Shown here in pieces: positions 25,754 through 34,230 of a stretch of 64,000 nucleotides of DNA. A program made the translations under genes and the position numbers. Every line of letters begins with the position of its first letter. Positions within the stretch are counted from its first letter, which is position 1. Origin of the DNA: CATQGW01 sp965242565 (GTDB lineage Bacteria; Chloroflexota; Dehalococcoidia; Bin125). Below the pieces are notes generated by a model. The model saw nothing but the letters and a program-made list of their open reading frames with translations. It was not told where the DNA came from and did no database searches. The stretch is taken from positions 186,001-250,000 of the forward strand of contig OZ251457.1 of assembly GCA_965242565.1 (NCBI GenBank), given 5' to 3'.

Positions 25754-25808
25754 AAAATGGTTCTCCGCAGGATGGGGGAGAGGGGAATTGACCCCTCCAA
25801 AGTGAGGG

Positions 25809-27137
25809 TTATTGGGGGCGGTGGCGGAGCATTTGGCGCTTGATGCCGCCGACGTGGAGGAAGCCGATGACGTATTCGGGGTCGGCGGCGAGCTCGAGGT
25901 TGGGGAGGATCGGCAGCAGGGCGTGGAAGATGGAGCGCATCTCCCAGCGGGCGAGGTTTGCGCCGAGGCAGAAGTGCTCGCCGTAGCCGCCGAAGGCGAA
26001 GTGGTCGTTGGGCTCGCGGCGGATGTCGAAGCGGTAGGGGTCTTCGAAGACATCCTCGTCGCGGTTGGCGGAGGGGTACCAGAGCACGACCGACTCGCCC
26101 TTGCGGATGGTTTGTCCGCGCAGCTCGACGTCTTCAACGGCGGTGCGCTGGAACTGGATCACGATCGAGGTCCAGCGCAGGATTTCCTCGACGGCGGAGG
26201 GCACGAGTTCGGGGTGGGCGACGAGGTCGTTGAGCTGGTCGGGGTGGTCGATCAAGGCTTTGACGCCGCCGGAGATCGAGTTGCGGGTGGTCTCGTTGCC
26301 GGCGGCGAGGAGCAGCACGAAGTAGCCGTGGATTTCGGCCGGCGAGAGCTTGCGGCCATCCACCTCGGCGCGCAGGAGGTCGGAGAGCAGGTCGTCGCCG
26401 AGGCCTTCGCGCCGGCGCTGCTGGATTAGCTCGTTGTTGTAGTGGAACCACTCGGTGCTGATGCGGCGGCTGGCCTGGCTGGGGGTCTCGCCGGGCAGGC
26501 GGAATTCGGGGTCGTCGGCGCCGACGAGCACCTCGGTCCACTCGAAGATCTTGTCCCAGTCTTCCTCGGGGACGCCGCCCATGTCGCAGATCGCGGCGAC
26601 GGGCAGTTTGGCGGAGAGTTCGTGGACGAGGTCGACGGCGGAGCGCTCGCCGCGCGCGGCGAAGTCGGCGATGATCTTGTCGGCGAAGTTCGAGACGTAG
26701 TTTTCGGCCATTTCGGCGAAGTGGTCTTCGAGCATCTTCATCATGCGGGGGGTGAAGTGGCGGGCGACGAGGCCGCGGTGCATGCGGTGCTCGGGCGGGT
26801 CCATGTAGATGAAGTCGGGCGGGTCGGCGGGGTTGCCGCCGGTGAAGTTGGACTGTTCGGTGCGCTGCTTCTGGGCGTTGCCGAGCTTGCGGGCGGTGTT
26901 GAGGCGCAGCATCTGGGCGTTGGAGAAGAGTTCGGGGTGGCTGCTGATGTAGCGGATGTCGGCGTGCCTAGTGATCGCCCAGAAAGGCTCAAAGCCGGGC
27001 CGCTGGTACCAGTAGACGGGCGCCTCGCGGCGCAGCACATCCCACTCCGCCCACGGGTAGCCGTAGTCGCGGTAGCGATCGGCGTCGGTGATGTCGACGG
27101 CGTCGACGGTCAGTCGGGGGGCTTCTGCGGTGACCAT
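25809..27137 (-). CDS. Cytochrome P450 (paralogue 1)
   Basis: A 442-aa soluble bacterial P450 monooxygenase. Motifs: I-helix LLAAGNETTRNS, the ExxR of EEILRW, and the heme-binding FGGYGEHFCLGANLAR with the Cys ligand. The sequence is closely similar to the P450 at 31419 across its length; both are 442 aa. I chose ATG 27137 (ribosome site GGGAGA upstream) over upstream in-frame starts. The substrate is unknown; the family includes steroid and terpene hydroxylases. It is transcribed away from nirA-nasA. Confidence 0.92.
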   Translation of the reverse strand: MVTAEAPRLTVDAVDITDADRYRDYGYPWAEWDVLRREAPVYWYQRPGFEPFWAITRHADIRYISSHPELFSNAQMLRLNTARKLGNAQKQRTEQSNFTGGNPADPPDFIYMDPPEHRMHRGLVARHFTPRMMKMLEDHFAEMAENYVSNFADKIIADFAARGERSAVDLVHELSAKLPVAAICDMGGVPEEDWDKIFEWTEVLVGADDPEFRLPGETPSQASRRISTEWFHYNNELIQQRRREGLGDDLLSDLLRAEVDGRKLSPAEIHGYFVLLLAAGNETTRNSISGGVKALIDHPDQLNDLVAHPELVPSAVEEILRWTSIVIQFQRTAVEDVELRGQTIRKGESVVLWYPSANRDEDVFEDPYRFDIRREPNDHFAFGGYGEHFCLGANLARWEMRSIFHALLPILPNLELAADPEYVIGFLHVGGIKRQMLRHRPQ

Positions 27138-27501
27138 TGCGTCATCTCCCTGCGCTGGCGAGTGTCCGATGGGGCGCATAGTAGGCGCTGGGGCGGGACT
27201 TTGCACAGTGCGCCGCGGCGGCCTGGAAGGTGGAAGGGTCGGCGGCGGCTGTCGGTGTGCGTTTCGGCTCGGGTCCTATCTGGTCGGGGCGGTTTCGGGC
27301 GGTGAAATTCGGAAGGGTTTGGCAAGTTTCGGCAGGTTGTGGAAGGGTTTGACAGGGCAGGAACGACGAGTTGTTGGGGGTCGTTGCGGGCGCCGGGGCG
27401 GTGGAGTGAGGCGGGTTCGGCATGGGAGCGATTTCGCACTTTCGTTCTTTCGGTGAGACAACGGTAGCACGGTTTTGGGAGGTTGGGGCGGGTTTGGGTG
27501 C
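27138..27501. other. Long non-coding gap between P450 and nirA
   Basis: No gene is supported here. About 27270-27365 is GT-rich (CCTATCTGGTCGGGG then GGAAGGGTTTGGC and GGAAGGGTTTGAC), related to the 24-kb minisatellite. Around 27441 TTCGTTCTTTCGG is the only T-rich patch. The two genes diverge, so promoters for both are expected; the nirA operator is listed separately. Confidence 0.4.
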
Positions 27502-27539
27502 GAAACATGGTTGACACACAGCGGACACCTGCGCGCAAC
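27502..27539 (+). promoter_or_regulatory. GlnR/OmpR-type operator upstream of nirA-nasA
   Basis: Four boxes at exact 11-bp spacing: GAAAC (27502), GACAC (27513), GACAC (27524), GCAAC (27535). The last 17 bp, GACACCTGCGCGCAACC, match the narK operator at 15 positions. A GACAAT -10-like sequence begins at 27562, so the last box would overlap the -35 region. Both sites precede nitrate-assimilation genes, supporting a shared nitrogen regulator that is not in this window. Confidence 0.6.
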
Positions 27540-27611
27540 CCACAGGCGGTTCGGGGCGCGCGACAATTGGCGCAGGCGGCGACGCCGCGGATCGGACGGC
27601 GAGGGAGACCG

Positions 27612-29156
27612 ATGGCGAACCCGATTGAGGCGATCAAGGCGGCCAAGGACGGGCTGGATGTGCTGCCCGACCTGCACCGCTACGCGCAGCAGGAGGAGCC
27701 CGTCTACGAAGAGGGCGATCTGGAGCGTCTGAAGTGGTACGGGCTGTTCCACCGCAAGGCGACGCCGGGCTATTTCATGCTGCGGCTGCGCATCCCCAAC
27801 GGGATGCTGACGACGGAGCAGCTGGCGGCGATCGGTGATCTGTCGAACGACTACGGGCGGGGCAAGGCGGACATCACGACGCGGCAGAACATCCAGCTGC
27901 GCTGGATTCGCATTTCGGACGCGCCGGACATCCTCCAGCGGCTGAGCGCGGTGAATCTCACCTCGCAGCAGTCGGGGATGGACAATGTGCGGAACATCGT
28001 GGGTTGTCCGTTGGCGGGCATCCACGCGGACGAGCTGATCGACGCCTCGCCGCTGACGCGGCGGATTCAACAGATGATCATCGGTCGGCGGGGGCGGTTC
28101 AGCAATCTGCCGCGCAAGTTCAACCTGAGCATTACGGGCTGTCCGGACGACTGCACGCACGCGCAGACGCACGATCTCTCGTTCACGCCGGCGCGGCGCG
28201 GCGGCGAGGTGGGCTTCAACGTGCTGGTGGGCGGCGCGATGGGCGGTCGGGATCCGTTTCTGGCCGTGCCGCTGGACGCCTGGGTTGGGCCGGACGATGT
28301 GGTGGATGTTGCGCAGGCGGTGTTGACAGTGTTCCGCGACCACGGGCCGCGCGCGAGCCGCAAGCAGGCGCGGCTGAAGGTGCTGCTGCGCGAGTGGGGC
28401 GTGGAGCGCTTCCGCGCGGCGCTGGAGTTGGCGCTGGGGCGGGGGCTGCCGCGGGCGGGAGAGCCGGCCGCGCCGCTGGAGGGCGGCGATCATCTGGGCG
28501 TCACTCCGCAACGCGACTCCGAGCTGGTCTCGGTGGGGATGCTGGTCCCGGTGGGACGCGCGTCGGGCGACGATCTGATCGAGTTCAGCCGTCTGGCGCG
28601 GGTCTACGGCCAGGCGGAAGTCCGGCTGACCGTGCAGCAGAACGTGATGATCCCGCACGTTGATCCGGCGCGCCTCTCGGAGCTGTTCGCGGAGCCGCTG
28701 CTGGCCAGGTATTCGCCGGAGCCGTCGGGCTTTCTGCGCGGGCTGGTCGCCTGCACGGGGATGGACTACTGCCATTTCAGCCTGATCGACACGAAAGAGG
28801 AGGCGCTGAGGCTGGCGCGCGCGCTGGACGAGCGCTACGAGGCGCGGCGGCGGGTGCGGATCAACTGGTCGGGCTGTCCGCACGCCTGCGCGCAGCAGAA
28901 GGTCGCGGATATCGGGCTGGAAGGGGCGCGGGTGCGGATCGAGGATGAGATCGTCGCGGCGGCGTCGGTCGTGCAGGGCGGGCGACTGGGCGACGAGGCG
29001 CGGCTGGGCGAGTCGTGTTTGCCGAAGACGCCGACGGTGGAGCTGCCGGAGCTGGTCGCGGCGCAGATCGTCGAGACGCTGGGCCCCGATGCGATTCGGC
29101 CTCGCAACGCGGCGTTCGACAGCGCGGCGTCCGATCCGGCGGCGGCGGCCGGATGA
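27612..29156 (+). CDS. nirA: Ferredoxin-type nitrite (or sulfite) reductase
   Basis: A 514-aa siroheme and [4Fe-4S] enzyme reducing nitrite to ammonia by six electrons. The two internal repeats typical of the family are visible. Cluster ligands are in CTGMDYC (C-x5-C, about 381-387) and GCPHAC (C-x3-C, about 422-426). The N-terminal half has TTRQNIQLRW and GCPDDCTHA. The start is ATG 27612 after GAGGGAGA. Its stop overlaps the nasA start as ATGA. Context with nitrate reductase and transporter favours nitrite over sulfite. Confidence 0.9.
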   Translation: MANPIEAIKAAKDGLDVLPDLHRYAQQEEPVYEEGDLERLKWYGLFHRKATPGYFMLRLRIPNGMLTTEQLAAIGDLSNDYGRGKADITTRQNIQLRWIRISDAPDILQRLSAVNLTSQQSGMDNVRNIVGCPLAGIHADELIDASPLTRRIQQMIIGRRGRFSNLPRKFNLSITGCPDDCTHAQTHDLSFTPARRGGEVGFNVLVGGAMGGRDPFLAVPLDAWVGPDDVVDVAQAVLTVFRDHGPRASRKQARLKVLLREWGVERFRAALELALGRGLPRAGEPAAPLEGGDHLGVTPQRDSELVSVGMLVPVGRASGDDLIEFSRLARVYGQAEVRLTVQQNVMIPHVDPARLSELFAEPLLARYSPEPSGFLRGLVACTGMDYCHFSLIDTKEEALRLARALDERYEARRRVRINWSGCPHACAQQKVADIGLEGARVRIEDEIVAAASVVQGGRLGDEARLGESCLPKTPTVELPELVAAQIVETLGPDAIRPRNAAFDSAASDPAAAAG

Positions 29157-31330
29157 GCTCGCGGCTGCCGCTGCTCAGCCAGAGCGCATGGCGCAACATG
29201 CGCAACCTGCGCGCGCGGCGCGGCGGGGAGTGGAAACGCTCGATCTGCCCCTACTGCGGGACCGGCTGCGGGGTGCTGGCGCGGGCGAAGGGCGGCGCGG
29301 TCGCCGAGGTGCGCGGGGATCCTGAGCATCCGGTCAACCGCGGCAGGCTGTGCGCCAAGGGCGCGCTGCTCGCGCCGATGGTGCGGACCGACGATCGGCT
29401 GCTGTTTCCGCTGCTGCGCGAGCGGCGTGTGGGCGACTTTCAGCGGGTCTCCTGGCCGGCCGCGGTTGAGCGTTTCGCGGCGGCGATTCGCGCGGCGCAG
29501 GCCGAGCATGGGCCGCACTCCGTGATGCTCTACGGCTCCGGGCAGCTGGTCACGGAGGATTACTACCTGTTCGGCAAGATCGCCAAGGGCTTCCTGCGGA
29601 CCAACAACCAGGACACCAACTCGCGGCTCTGCATGGCCAGCGCGGTGGTGGCCTACAACCTCGCGGTCGGCTCCGATTCGCCGCCCTGCTCGTATGCGGA
29701 CATTGAGGCGGCGAAGACGTTTCTGATTGTGGGCGCGAACACCGAGGCGTGCCACCCGATCCTGTTCAACCGGATCAAGGCGCGCAAACGGGCGGACAAG
29801 GATGTGCGGGTGATCGTGGTCGATCCGCGCCGCACGCGCACGGCCGAGATCGCCGATGTTCACCTGCGCCCGCGGCCGGGAACGGATGTCGCGCTGCTCA
29901 ACTCGCTGCTCTACGAGGCGCTGCTGGCGGACGGGGGCGATCAGGCGTTCATCGACGCGCACACGACGGGCTGGGAGGAGCTGCGGCGGGCGCTGGGCGA
30001 CTATCAGGCGGAGCGGGCGTTCGAGCTGACGGGCGTGCCCGCGCAGGATGTGGTGGATGCGGCGCGCATCTACGCGCGCAACGGGCCGGCGCTCTCGCTC
30101 TGGGCGATGGGGCTGAATCAGAGCACGCGCGGGGTGGACAACAACCTGGCGATCATCAATCTGGCGCTGGCGACGGGGAACATCGGCAAGCCGGGCGCGG
30201 GTCCGTTCTCGCTGACCGGCCAGCCCAACGCGATGGGCGGGCGGGAGGCGGGCGGGCTGGCGACGGCGCTGCCCGGCCATCGGATGGTGGCCAACGCGGA
30301 GCACCGCGCGGAGGTGGAGGCGGCCTGGGGCGTCGAGCCGGGCGCGATTTCCGCGACGCCCGGGCTGACAGCGATGGAGATGGTGGAGGCGTTGGAAGAG
30401 GGGGCGGTGAAAGTGCTGTGGGTAGCGGGCACCAATCCGTTGGCGTCGCTGCCCAATACGGGGCGGGTCAAGCGGGCCATGGCAAAGGCCGATTTCGTGG
30501 CGGTGCAGGACGCCTATCACCCGACGGAGACGACGGCGGCGGCGAATCTGGTGCTGCCCGCCGCGCAGTGGTCGGAGCGGGGCGGGACGATGACCAACAG
30601 CGAGCGGCGCGTCTGCCTGCTGGAGCGGATCGGCGAGCCGCCGGGCGAAGCGCTGCCGGACTGGCAGATCATCTGCCGCGTCGCGCAGGCGCTGGGCTAC
30701 GGCGGCGCGTTCGCTTACGCCGACGAGGAGGCGATCTTCGCCGAGTACCGCGAGCTGACGCGGGGGCGCGATCTGGATATGACGGGGTTGACCTACGAGC
30801 GGCTGCGGGCGTCCGCCGAGGGCGTGCAGTGGCCGGCGTCGGAGGCTGCGCCGTCGTCGACGGCGCGGCTGTTCGTGGGCGGGCGCTTCAGCACACCCGA
30901 TGGGAAGGCGCGCTTTCACGCGGTACGCCAGGAGCCGAACGCCGAAGAGTTGACCGATGCGTATCCGCTGGCGCTGCTGACGGGTCGGGTCAAGGATCAG
31001 TGGCACACGCGAACGCGCACGGGCAAGGTGGCGAAGCTGAACAAGAGCGAGCCGCGCCCGTTTGTGGAGGTGCATCCGCAGGACGCGCGGACGCTGGCGG
31101 TGCGCGACGGACAGGCGGTGCGGGTGGTCTCGCGGCGGGGCGCGTTCACGGCGCCGGCGCGGGTGACCGACGCGGTCGCGCCGGGTGCGCTGTTTGCGCC
31201 GTTTCACTGGGGGCCGCTGTGGTCGGCGGAGAGCACGCCGAATTTGGCGGCGGCCGAGGCGTTCGACGCGCGCTCGAAAGAGCCGGAGCTGAAGTTTGCG
31301 GCTGTCCGCCTCGAGCTCGCCGAAGCCTAG
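29153..31330 (+). CDS. nasA: Assimilatory nitrate reductase, molybdopterin catalytic subunit
   Basis: A 725-aa molybdopterin oxidoreductase reducing nitrate to nitrite. An N-terminal [4Fe-4S] site has Cys at about 32, 35, 39 and 67 (CPYCGTGCG...GRLCAKG). The Mo ligand is probably the Cys of NSRLCMASA near 161, as in Nap/Nas enzymes. The C-terminal domain has TGRVKDQWHTRTRTGK, as seen in bacterial NasA. It has no Tat signal, which fits a cytoplasmic enzyme. It is translationally coupled to nirA. A formate dehydrogenase is the main alternative, made unlikely by context. Confidence 0.88.
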   Translation: MSSRLPLLSQSAWRNMRNLRARRGGEWKRSICPYCGTGCGVLARAKGGAVAEVRGDPEHPVNRGRLCAKGALLAPMVRTDDRLLFPLLRERRVGDFQRVSWPAAVERFAAAIRAAQAEHGPHSVMLYGSGQLVTEDYYLFGKIAKGFLRTNNQDTNSRLCMASAVVAYNLAVGSDSPPCSYADIEAAKTFLIVGANTEACHPILFNRIKARKRADKDVRVIVVDPRRTRTAEIADVHLRPRPGTDVALLNSLLYEALLADGGDQAFIDAHTTGWEELRRALGDYQAERAFELTGVPAQDVVDAARIYARNGPALSLWAMGLNQSTRGVDNNLAIINLALATGNIGKPGAGPFSLTGQPNAMGGREAGGLATALPGHRMVANAEHRAEVEAAWGVEPGAISATPGLTAMEMVEALEEGAVKVLWVAGTNPLASLPNTGRVKRAMAKADFVAVQDAYHPTETTAAANLVLPAAQWSERGGTMTNSERRVCLLERIGEPPGEALPDWQIICRVAQALGYGGAFAYADEEAIFAEYRELTRGRDLDMTGLTYERLRASAEGVQWPASEAAPSSTARLFVGGRFSTPDGKARFHAVRQEPNAEELTDAYPLALLTGRVKDQWHTRTRTGKVAKLNKSEPRPFVEVHPQDARTLAVRDGQAVRVVSRRGAFTAPARVTDAVAPGALFAPFHWGPLWSAESTPNLAAAEAFDARSKEPELKFAAVRLELAEA

Positions 31331-31418
31331 GCGCGTTTACACTTCCGTCATTGTCGCCCCCCAACACAGCGCCTCCGCGAACTCTCTATTCTGTGGAGGC
31401 ATACTTTGGAGGTCCCGC

Positions 31419-32747
31419 ATGGTCATGGCTGAAGCGCAACCGCTGACTCTGGACACGCTCGACATCACGGATACGGAGCTCTACGTCCAACACGGCTACC
31501 CGTGGGAAGCCTGGGATCTGCTGCGCCGCGAAGCGCCCGTCTACTGGTACCAGCGGCCCCGCTTCGAGCCCTTCTGGGCGATCACCAGGCACGCCGACAT
31601 CCGCTTCATCTCCTCACACCCCGAGCTCTTCTCCAACACCCAGATTCTGCGCATGAACGACACCGAGTCGATCGGCATCCTCGAGCGCACCCGCGAGGTG
31701 AAGGCCAACCGCTACGGCGGCCACCCCTCCGAACCGCCCGACTTCATCTTCATGGACCCGCCCGAGCATCGGCAGCACCGCGGACTCGTCGCGCGGCACT
31801 TCACCCCCCGCATGATGAAGCGGCTCGAGGACCACTTCGGCGAGATGGCCGAGAACTACGTCAGCAGCTTCGCCGAAAAGCTCGTCGCCGACTTCGCCGC
31901 GCGCGCCGATCGCTCCGCCGTCGATGTGGTGCATGAGCTCTCCGCCAAGCTGCCCGTCGCCGCGATCTGCGACATGGGCGGCGTCCCCGAGGAAGACTGG
32001 GACCAAATCTTCCACTGGACCGAAGCCTCCGCCGGCGCGGCCGACCCCGAATTCCGACTGCCCGGCGAGAGCCGCGAGCAGACCATCCGCCGGATCGACC
32101 TCGAATACAGCCTCTACAACGAGGACCTGGTGCGCGAGCGGCAGCGCAACGGGCTCGGCGACGACCTGCTCTCCGATCTGCTCAAGGCGGAGGTCGACGG
32201 CGAACCGCTCACCCCGCGCGAAATCTCGGGCTACTTCCGCCTGCTGATCGGCGCCGGCAACGAGACCACCCGCAACTCAATCACCGGCGGAATCAAGGCC
32301 CTGCTCGATCACCCTGACCAGCTGGAGGACCTGGTCGCCCACCCCGAGCTGGTGCCCTCCGCCGTCGAAGAGATTCTGCGCTGGACTTCGATCGTGATCC
32401 AATTCCAGCGCACCGCCACCCAGGACATCGAGCTGCGCGGCCAGACGATCCGCAAGGGCGACTCGATCGTCATGTGGTACCCCTCGGCCAACCGCGACGA
32501 AGAGGTCTTCGAAGACCCCTACCGCTTCGACATTCGCCGCGAGCCCAACGACCACTTCGCCTTCGGCGGCTACGGCGAGCACTTCTGCCTCGGCGCGAAC
32601 CTCGCCCGCTGGGAGATGCGCGCCATCTTCCACGCCCTGCTGCCCATCCTCCCCCAACTCGAACTCGCCGGCGAACCCCAAATGGTCCCCCGCAGCCTCC
32701 ACGTAGGCGGCATCAAGCGCCAACTGGTCCGCCACCGCCCCCAATAA
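31419..32747 (+). CDS. Cytochrome P450 (paralogue 2)
   Basis: A 442-aa P450 very similar to the one at 25809-27137: LIGAGNETTRNS I-helix, EEILRW ExxR, and FGGYGEHFCLGANLAR with the heme Cys near 390. The start is ATG 31419, preceded by TTTGGAGG; a second ATG two codons on is possible. It lies 88 bp after nasA and in the opposite direction to paralogue 1, so the two P450 genes flank nirA-nasA as an inverted pair. A P450-type ferredoxin is convergent, 131 bp downstream. Confidence 0.93.
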   Translation: MVMAEAQPLTLDTLDITDTELYVQHGYPWEAWDLLRREAPVYWYQRPRFEPFWAITRHADIRFISSHPELFSNTQILRMNDTESIGILERTREVKANRYGGHPSEPPDFIFMDPPEHRQHRGLVARHFTPRMMKRLEDHFGEMAENYVSSFAEKLVADFAARADRSAVDVVHELSAKLPVAAICDMGGVPEEDWDQIFHWTEASAGAADPEFRLPGESREQTIRRIDLEYSLYNEDLVRERQRNGLGDDLLSDLLKAEVDGEPLTPREISGYFRLLIGAGNETTRNSITGGIKALLDHPDQLEDLVAHPELVPSAVEEILRWTSIVIQFQRTATQDIELRGQTIRKGDSIVMWYPSANRDEEVFEDPYRFDIRREPNDHFAFGGYGEHFCLGANLARWEMRAIFHALLPILPQLELAGEPQMVPRSLHVGGIKRQLVRHRPQ

Positions 32748-32749
32748 CT

Positions 32750-32853
32750 CCCTCTCCCTCATCCTGAAGGAGACACAGAAGGGGCTTCGCCCTCCGGAAT
32801 CGCCCCCCTACGCAGGGGGGCTGTCCGCTTCCAGCGGAACTGGAGGGTCGGCC
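32750..32853. repeat. Dispersed GC-rich hairpin element, family B (minus orientation)
   Basis: Starts at the P450 stop and runs to the ferredoxin end. It matches the family in reverse complement (AATCGCCCCCCTACGCAGG, then GGACAGCC-type hairpin with changed loop). Between two convergent genes it could form a two-way terminator. It pairs as an inverted copy with 25646-25753. Confidence 0.65.
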
Positions 32854-32878
32854 CGGCGCCGCAACTCCGCAGCGCCCC

Positions 32879-33070
32879 CTACTCCTCCACTGAAATCGCC
32901 GCGCGCGGACATGTCCGCACCGCCCGCATCACCCGTTCCCGCTCCGCTTCCGGAATCTCATCCACCAACAGGTGCGACAGGTCGTCGTCGCGCACCTCAA
33001 AGACCGCCGGCGCGGCCTCCATGCACTTCGCGTGACCCTCGCAGAGCGTCGTGTCGATCTTCGCCTTCAT
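32879..33070 (-). CDS. P450-type ferredoxin ([3Fe-4S] class)
   Basis: A 63-aa ferredoxin that likely donates electrons to one of the P450s. The cluster ligands are Cys10, Cys16 and Cys54 in LCEGHAKC and TCPRA. The position of the second Cys of a [4Fe-4S] motif is His13. Cys-x2-His-x2-Cys is typical of small ferredoxins beside actinobacterial P450 genes. It follows the LLM oxidoreductase by 30 bp on the same strand. No ferredoxin reductase gene is nearby. Confidence 0.88.
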   Translation of the reverse strand: MKAKIDTTLCEGHAKCMEAAPAVFEVRDDDLSHLLVDEIPEAERERVMRAVRTCPRAAISVEE

Positions 33071-33100
33071 CGCGCGCCTCCTCGCCCTTCGCTGCGCAGT

Positions 33101-34123
33101 CTACTCCGCGCGGAGCCGCGGAATCACCTCCCGCGCAAAACGCTCCATCGACTCCCGCGCCAACTCGCGCGGCGCGCCCGGCGGCGCGCCCATCGAAATC
33201 ACGTGCTGCGCCGGAATCCACTCCAGCGTCCGCGCAATCGACTCCGCCACCTGCTCGGCCGAACCCGCCACGAATCGCTCCCGCAGATCCTCATCCGTCT
33301 GCCCGATCATCCGCCCCAGCGGATCGTCCGGCCCCAAATCCGCCGCCTCGCTGTACCACTTGCCGTAGGTGTCGCGCAGATATTGCTGGTGCGGACGCAG
33401 CTGTTCCCACAGTCCCTCCGGATCGTCGGTCACGAAGCCGCCCGCCGAGAGCAGCACCTCAAAATCGGCGGGATCGTCTCCCTGCGCCGCCAGCTGCTCC
33501 GCCCACGCCTCATAGACTGGACGGTCCGCCACGATCATCAGGTTCGCGCGGAAGCGCGCCGCCCGCCGCGCCGCCGGCACGCTCCGCGCCCCCACCCAGA
33601 GCGGAAACGGACGCTGCACCGGCGGCGGCGTCACCGTCACGTTCTTCACCTGGTAGTGCTCGCCGTCGAGCGAGACTGTCTCCCCATTCAGCGTCCGCGT
33701 CAGAATTTCCAGCGACTCATCCATGATCGCCCCGCGCTTGCGCCGGTCCACCCCGAACCCCTCGAACTCCTCGATCCGGTAGCCCAGCCCCACCCCCAGA
33801 TCGAGGCGCCCATTGCTGAGAATGTCCACCGTCGCCGCGTCCTCCGCCACCCGCACCGCGTTGTGCAGCGGCAGCAGCAGCACCCACGTCCCGATCCGCA
33901 CCCGCGAGGTCAGCCGCGCCACGGCAGCCGCAATCGGCAGCACCGACGGCGTGTAGCCGTCCTCGATGAAGTGATGCTCCGTGATCCACACGTGGTCGTA
34001 GCCCAGCCGCTCCGCCAGCTGCACCTCGTCGAGCATCTCGTCGTAGAACTGCGCCCACGGACGCCGCCACCGCGGCGGATTGCGAAAGTCGTAGATCAGG
34101 CCGAACCGGGGAGATTGGGGCAT
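33101..34123 (-). CDS. LLM-class flavin-dependent oxidoreductase
   Basis: A 340-aa luciferase-like TIM-barrel monooxygenase using FMNH2 or F420. Marks: WITEHHFIEDGYTPSVLP with the family His pair, RIGTWVLLLPLHNAVRVAED, LGVGLGYRIEEFEGFGV and PFPLWVGARS. The start at ATG 34123 (CAGGGA upstream) matches the family; longer in-frame starts are rejected. It is probably cotranscribed with the ferredoxin. The substrate is unknown. Confidence 0.88.
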   Translation of the reverse strand: MPQSPRFGLIYDFRNPPRWRRPWAQFYDEMLDEVQLAERLGYDHVWITEHHFIEDGYTPSVLPIAAAVARLTSRVRIGTWVLLLPLHNAVRVAEDAATVDILSNGRLDLGVGLGYRIEEFEGFGVDRRKRGAIMDESLEILTRTLNGETVSLDGEHYQVKNVTVTPPPVQRPFPLWVGARSVPAARRAARFRANLMIVADRPVYEAWAEQLAAQGDDPADFEVLLSAGGFVTDDPEGLWEQLRPHQQYLRDTYGKWYSEAADLGPDDPLGRMIGQTDEDLRERFVAGSAEQVAESIARTLEWIPAQHVISMGAPPGAPRELARESMERFAREVIPRLRAE

Positions 34124-34199
34124 GTCGCGTCCCTGTCGCATACTTGTCGCTCCGCAAGCCCGATGGTAACGCCGGATGCGCTGCGCCTTGCTACGCTTA

Positions 34200-34214
34200 G
34201 TGTCAGTCAGACAC
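34200..34214. promoter_or_regulatory. Inverted repeat in the ARH leader
   Basis: GTGTC-AGTCA-GACAC is a perfect 5-bp inverted repeat, 16 bp before the ARH start. A TACGCT -10-like box lies at 34192-34197. The position suggests an operator or a small leader hairpin for the ARH-methyltransferase cassette. Confidence 0.3.
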
Positions 34215-34230
34215 CAAGAGCGGAGAACCG

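Noticed and set aside
28835..31207. Minus-strand frame of 790 codons
   Set aside because: Antisense to nasA, Arg/His/Pro-rich, no recognisable domain.
25646..32853. Composite transposon carrying nirA-nasA
   Set aside because: The inverted family B elements have no transposase and occur singly at other gene ends; the inverted P450 genes are not insertion sequences.
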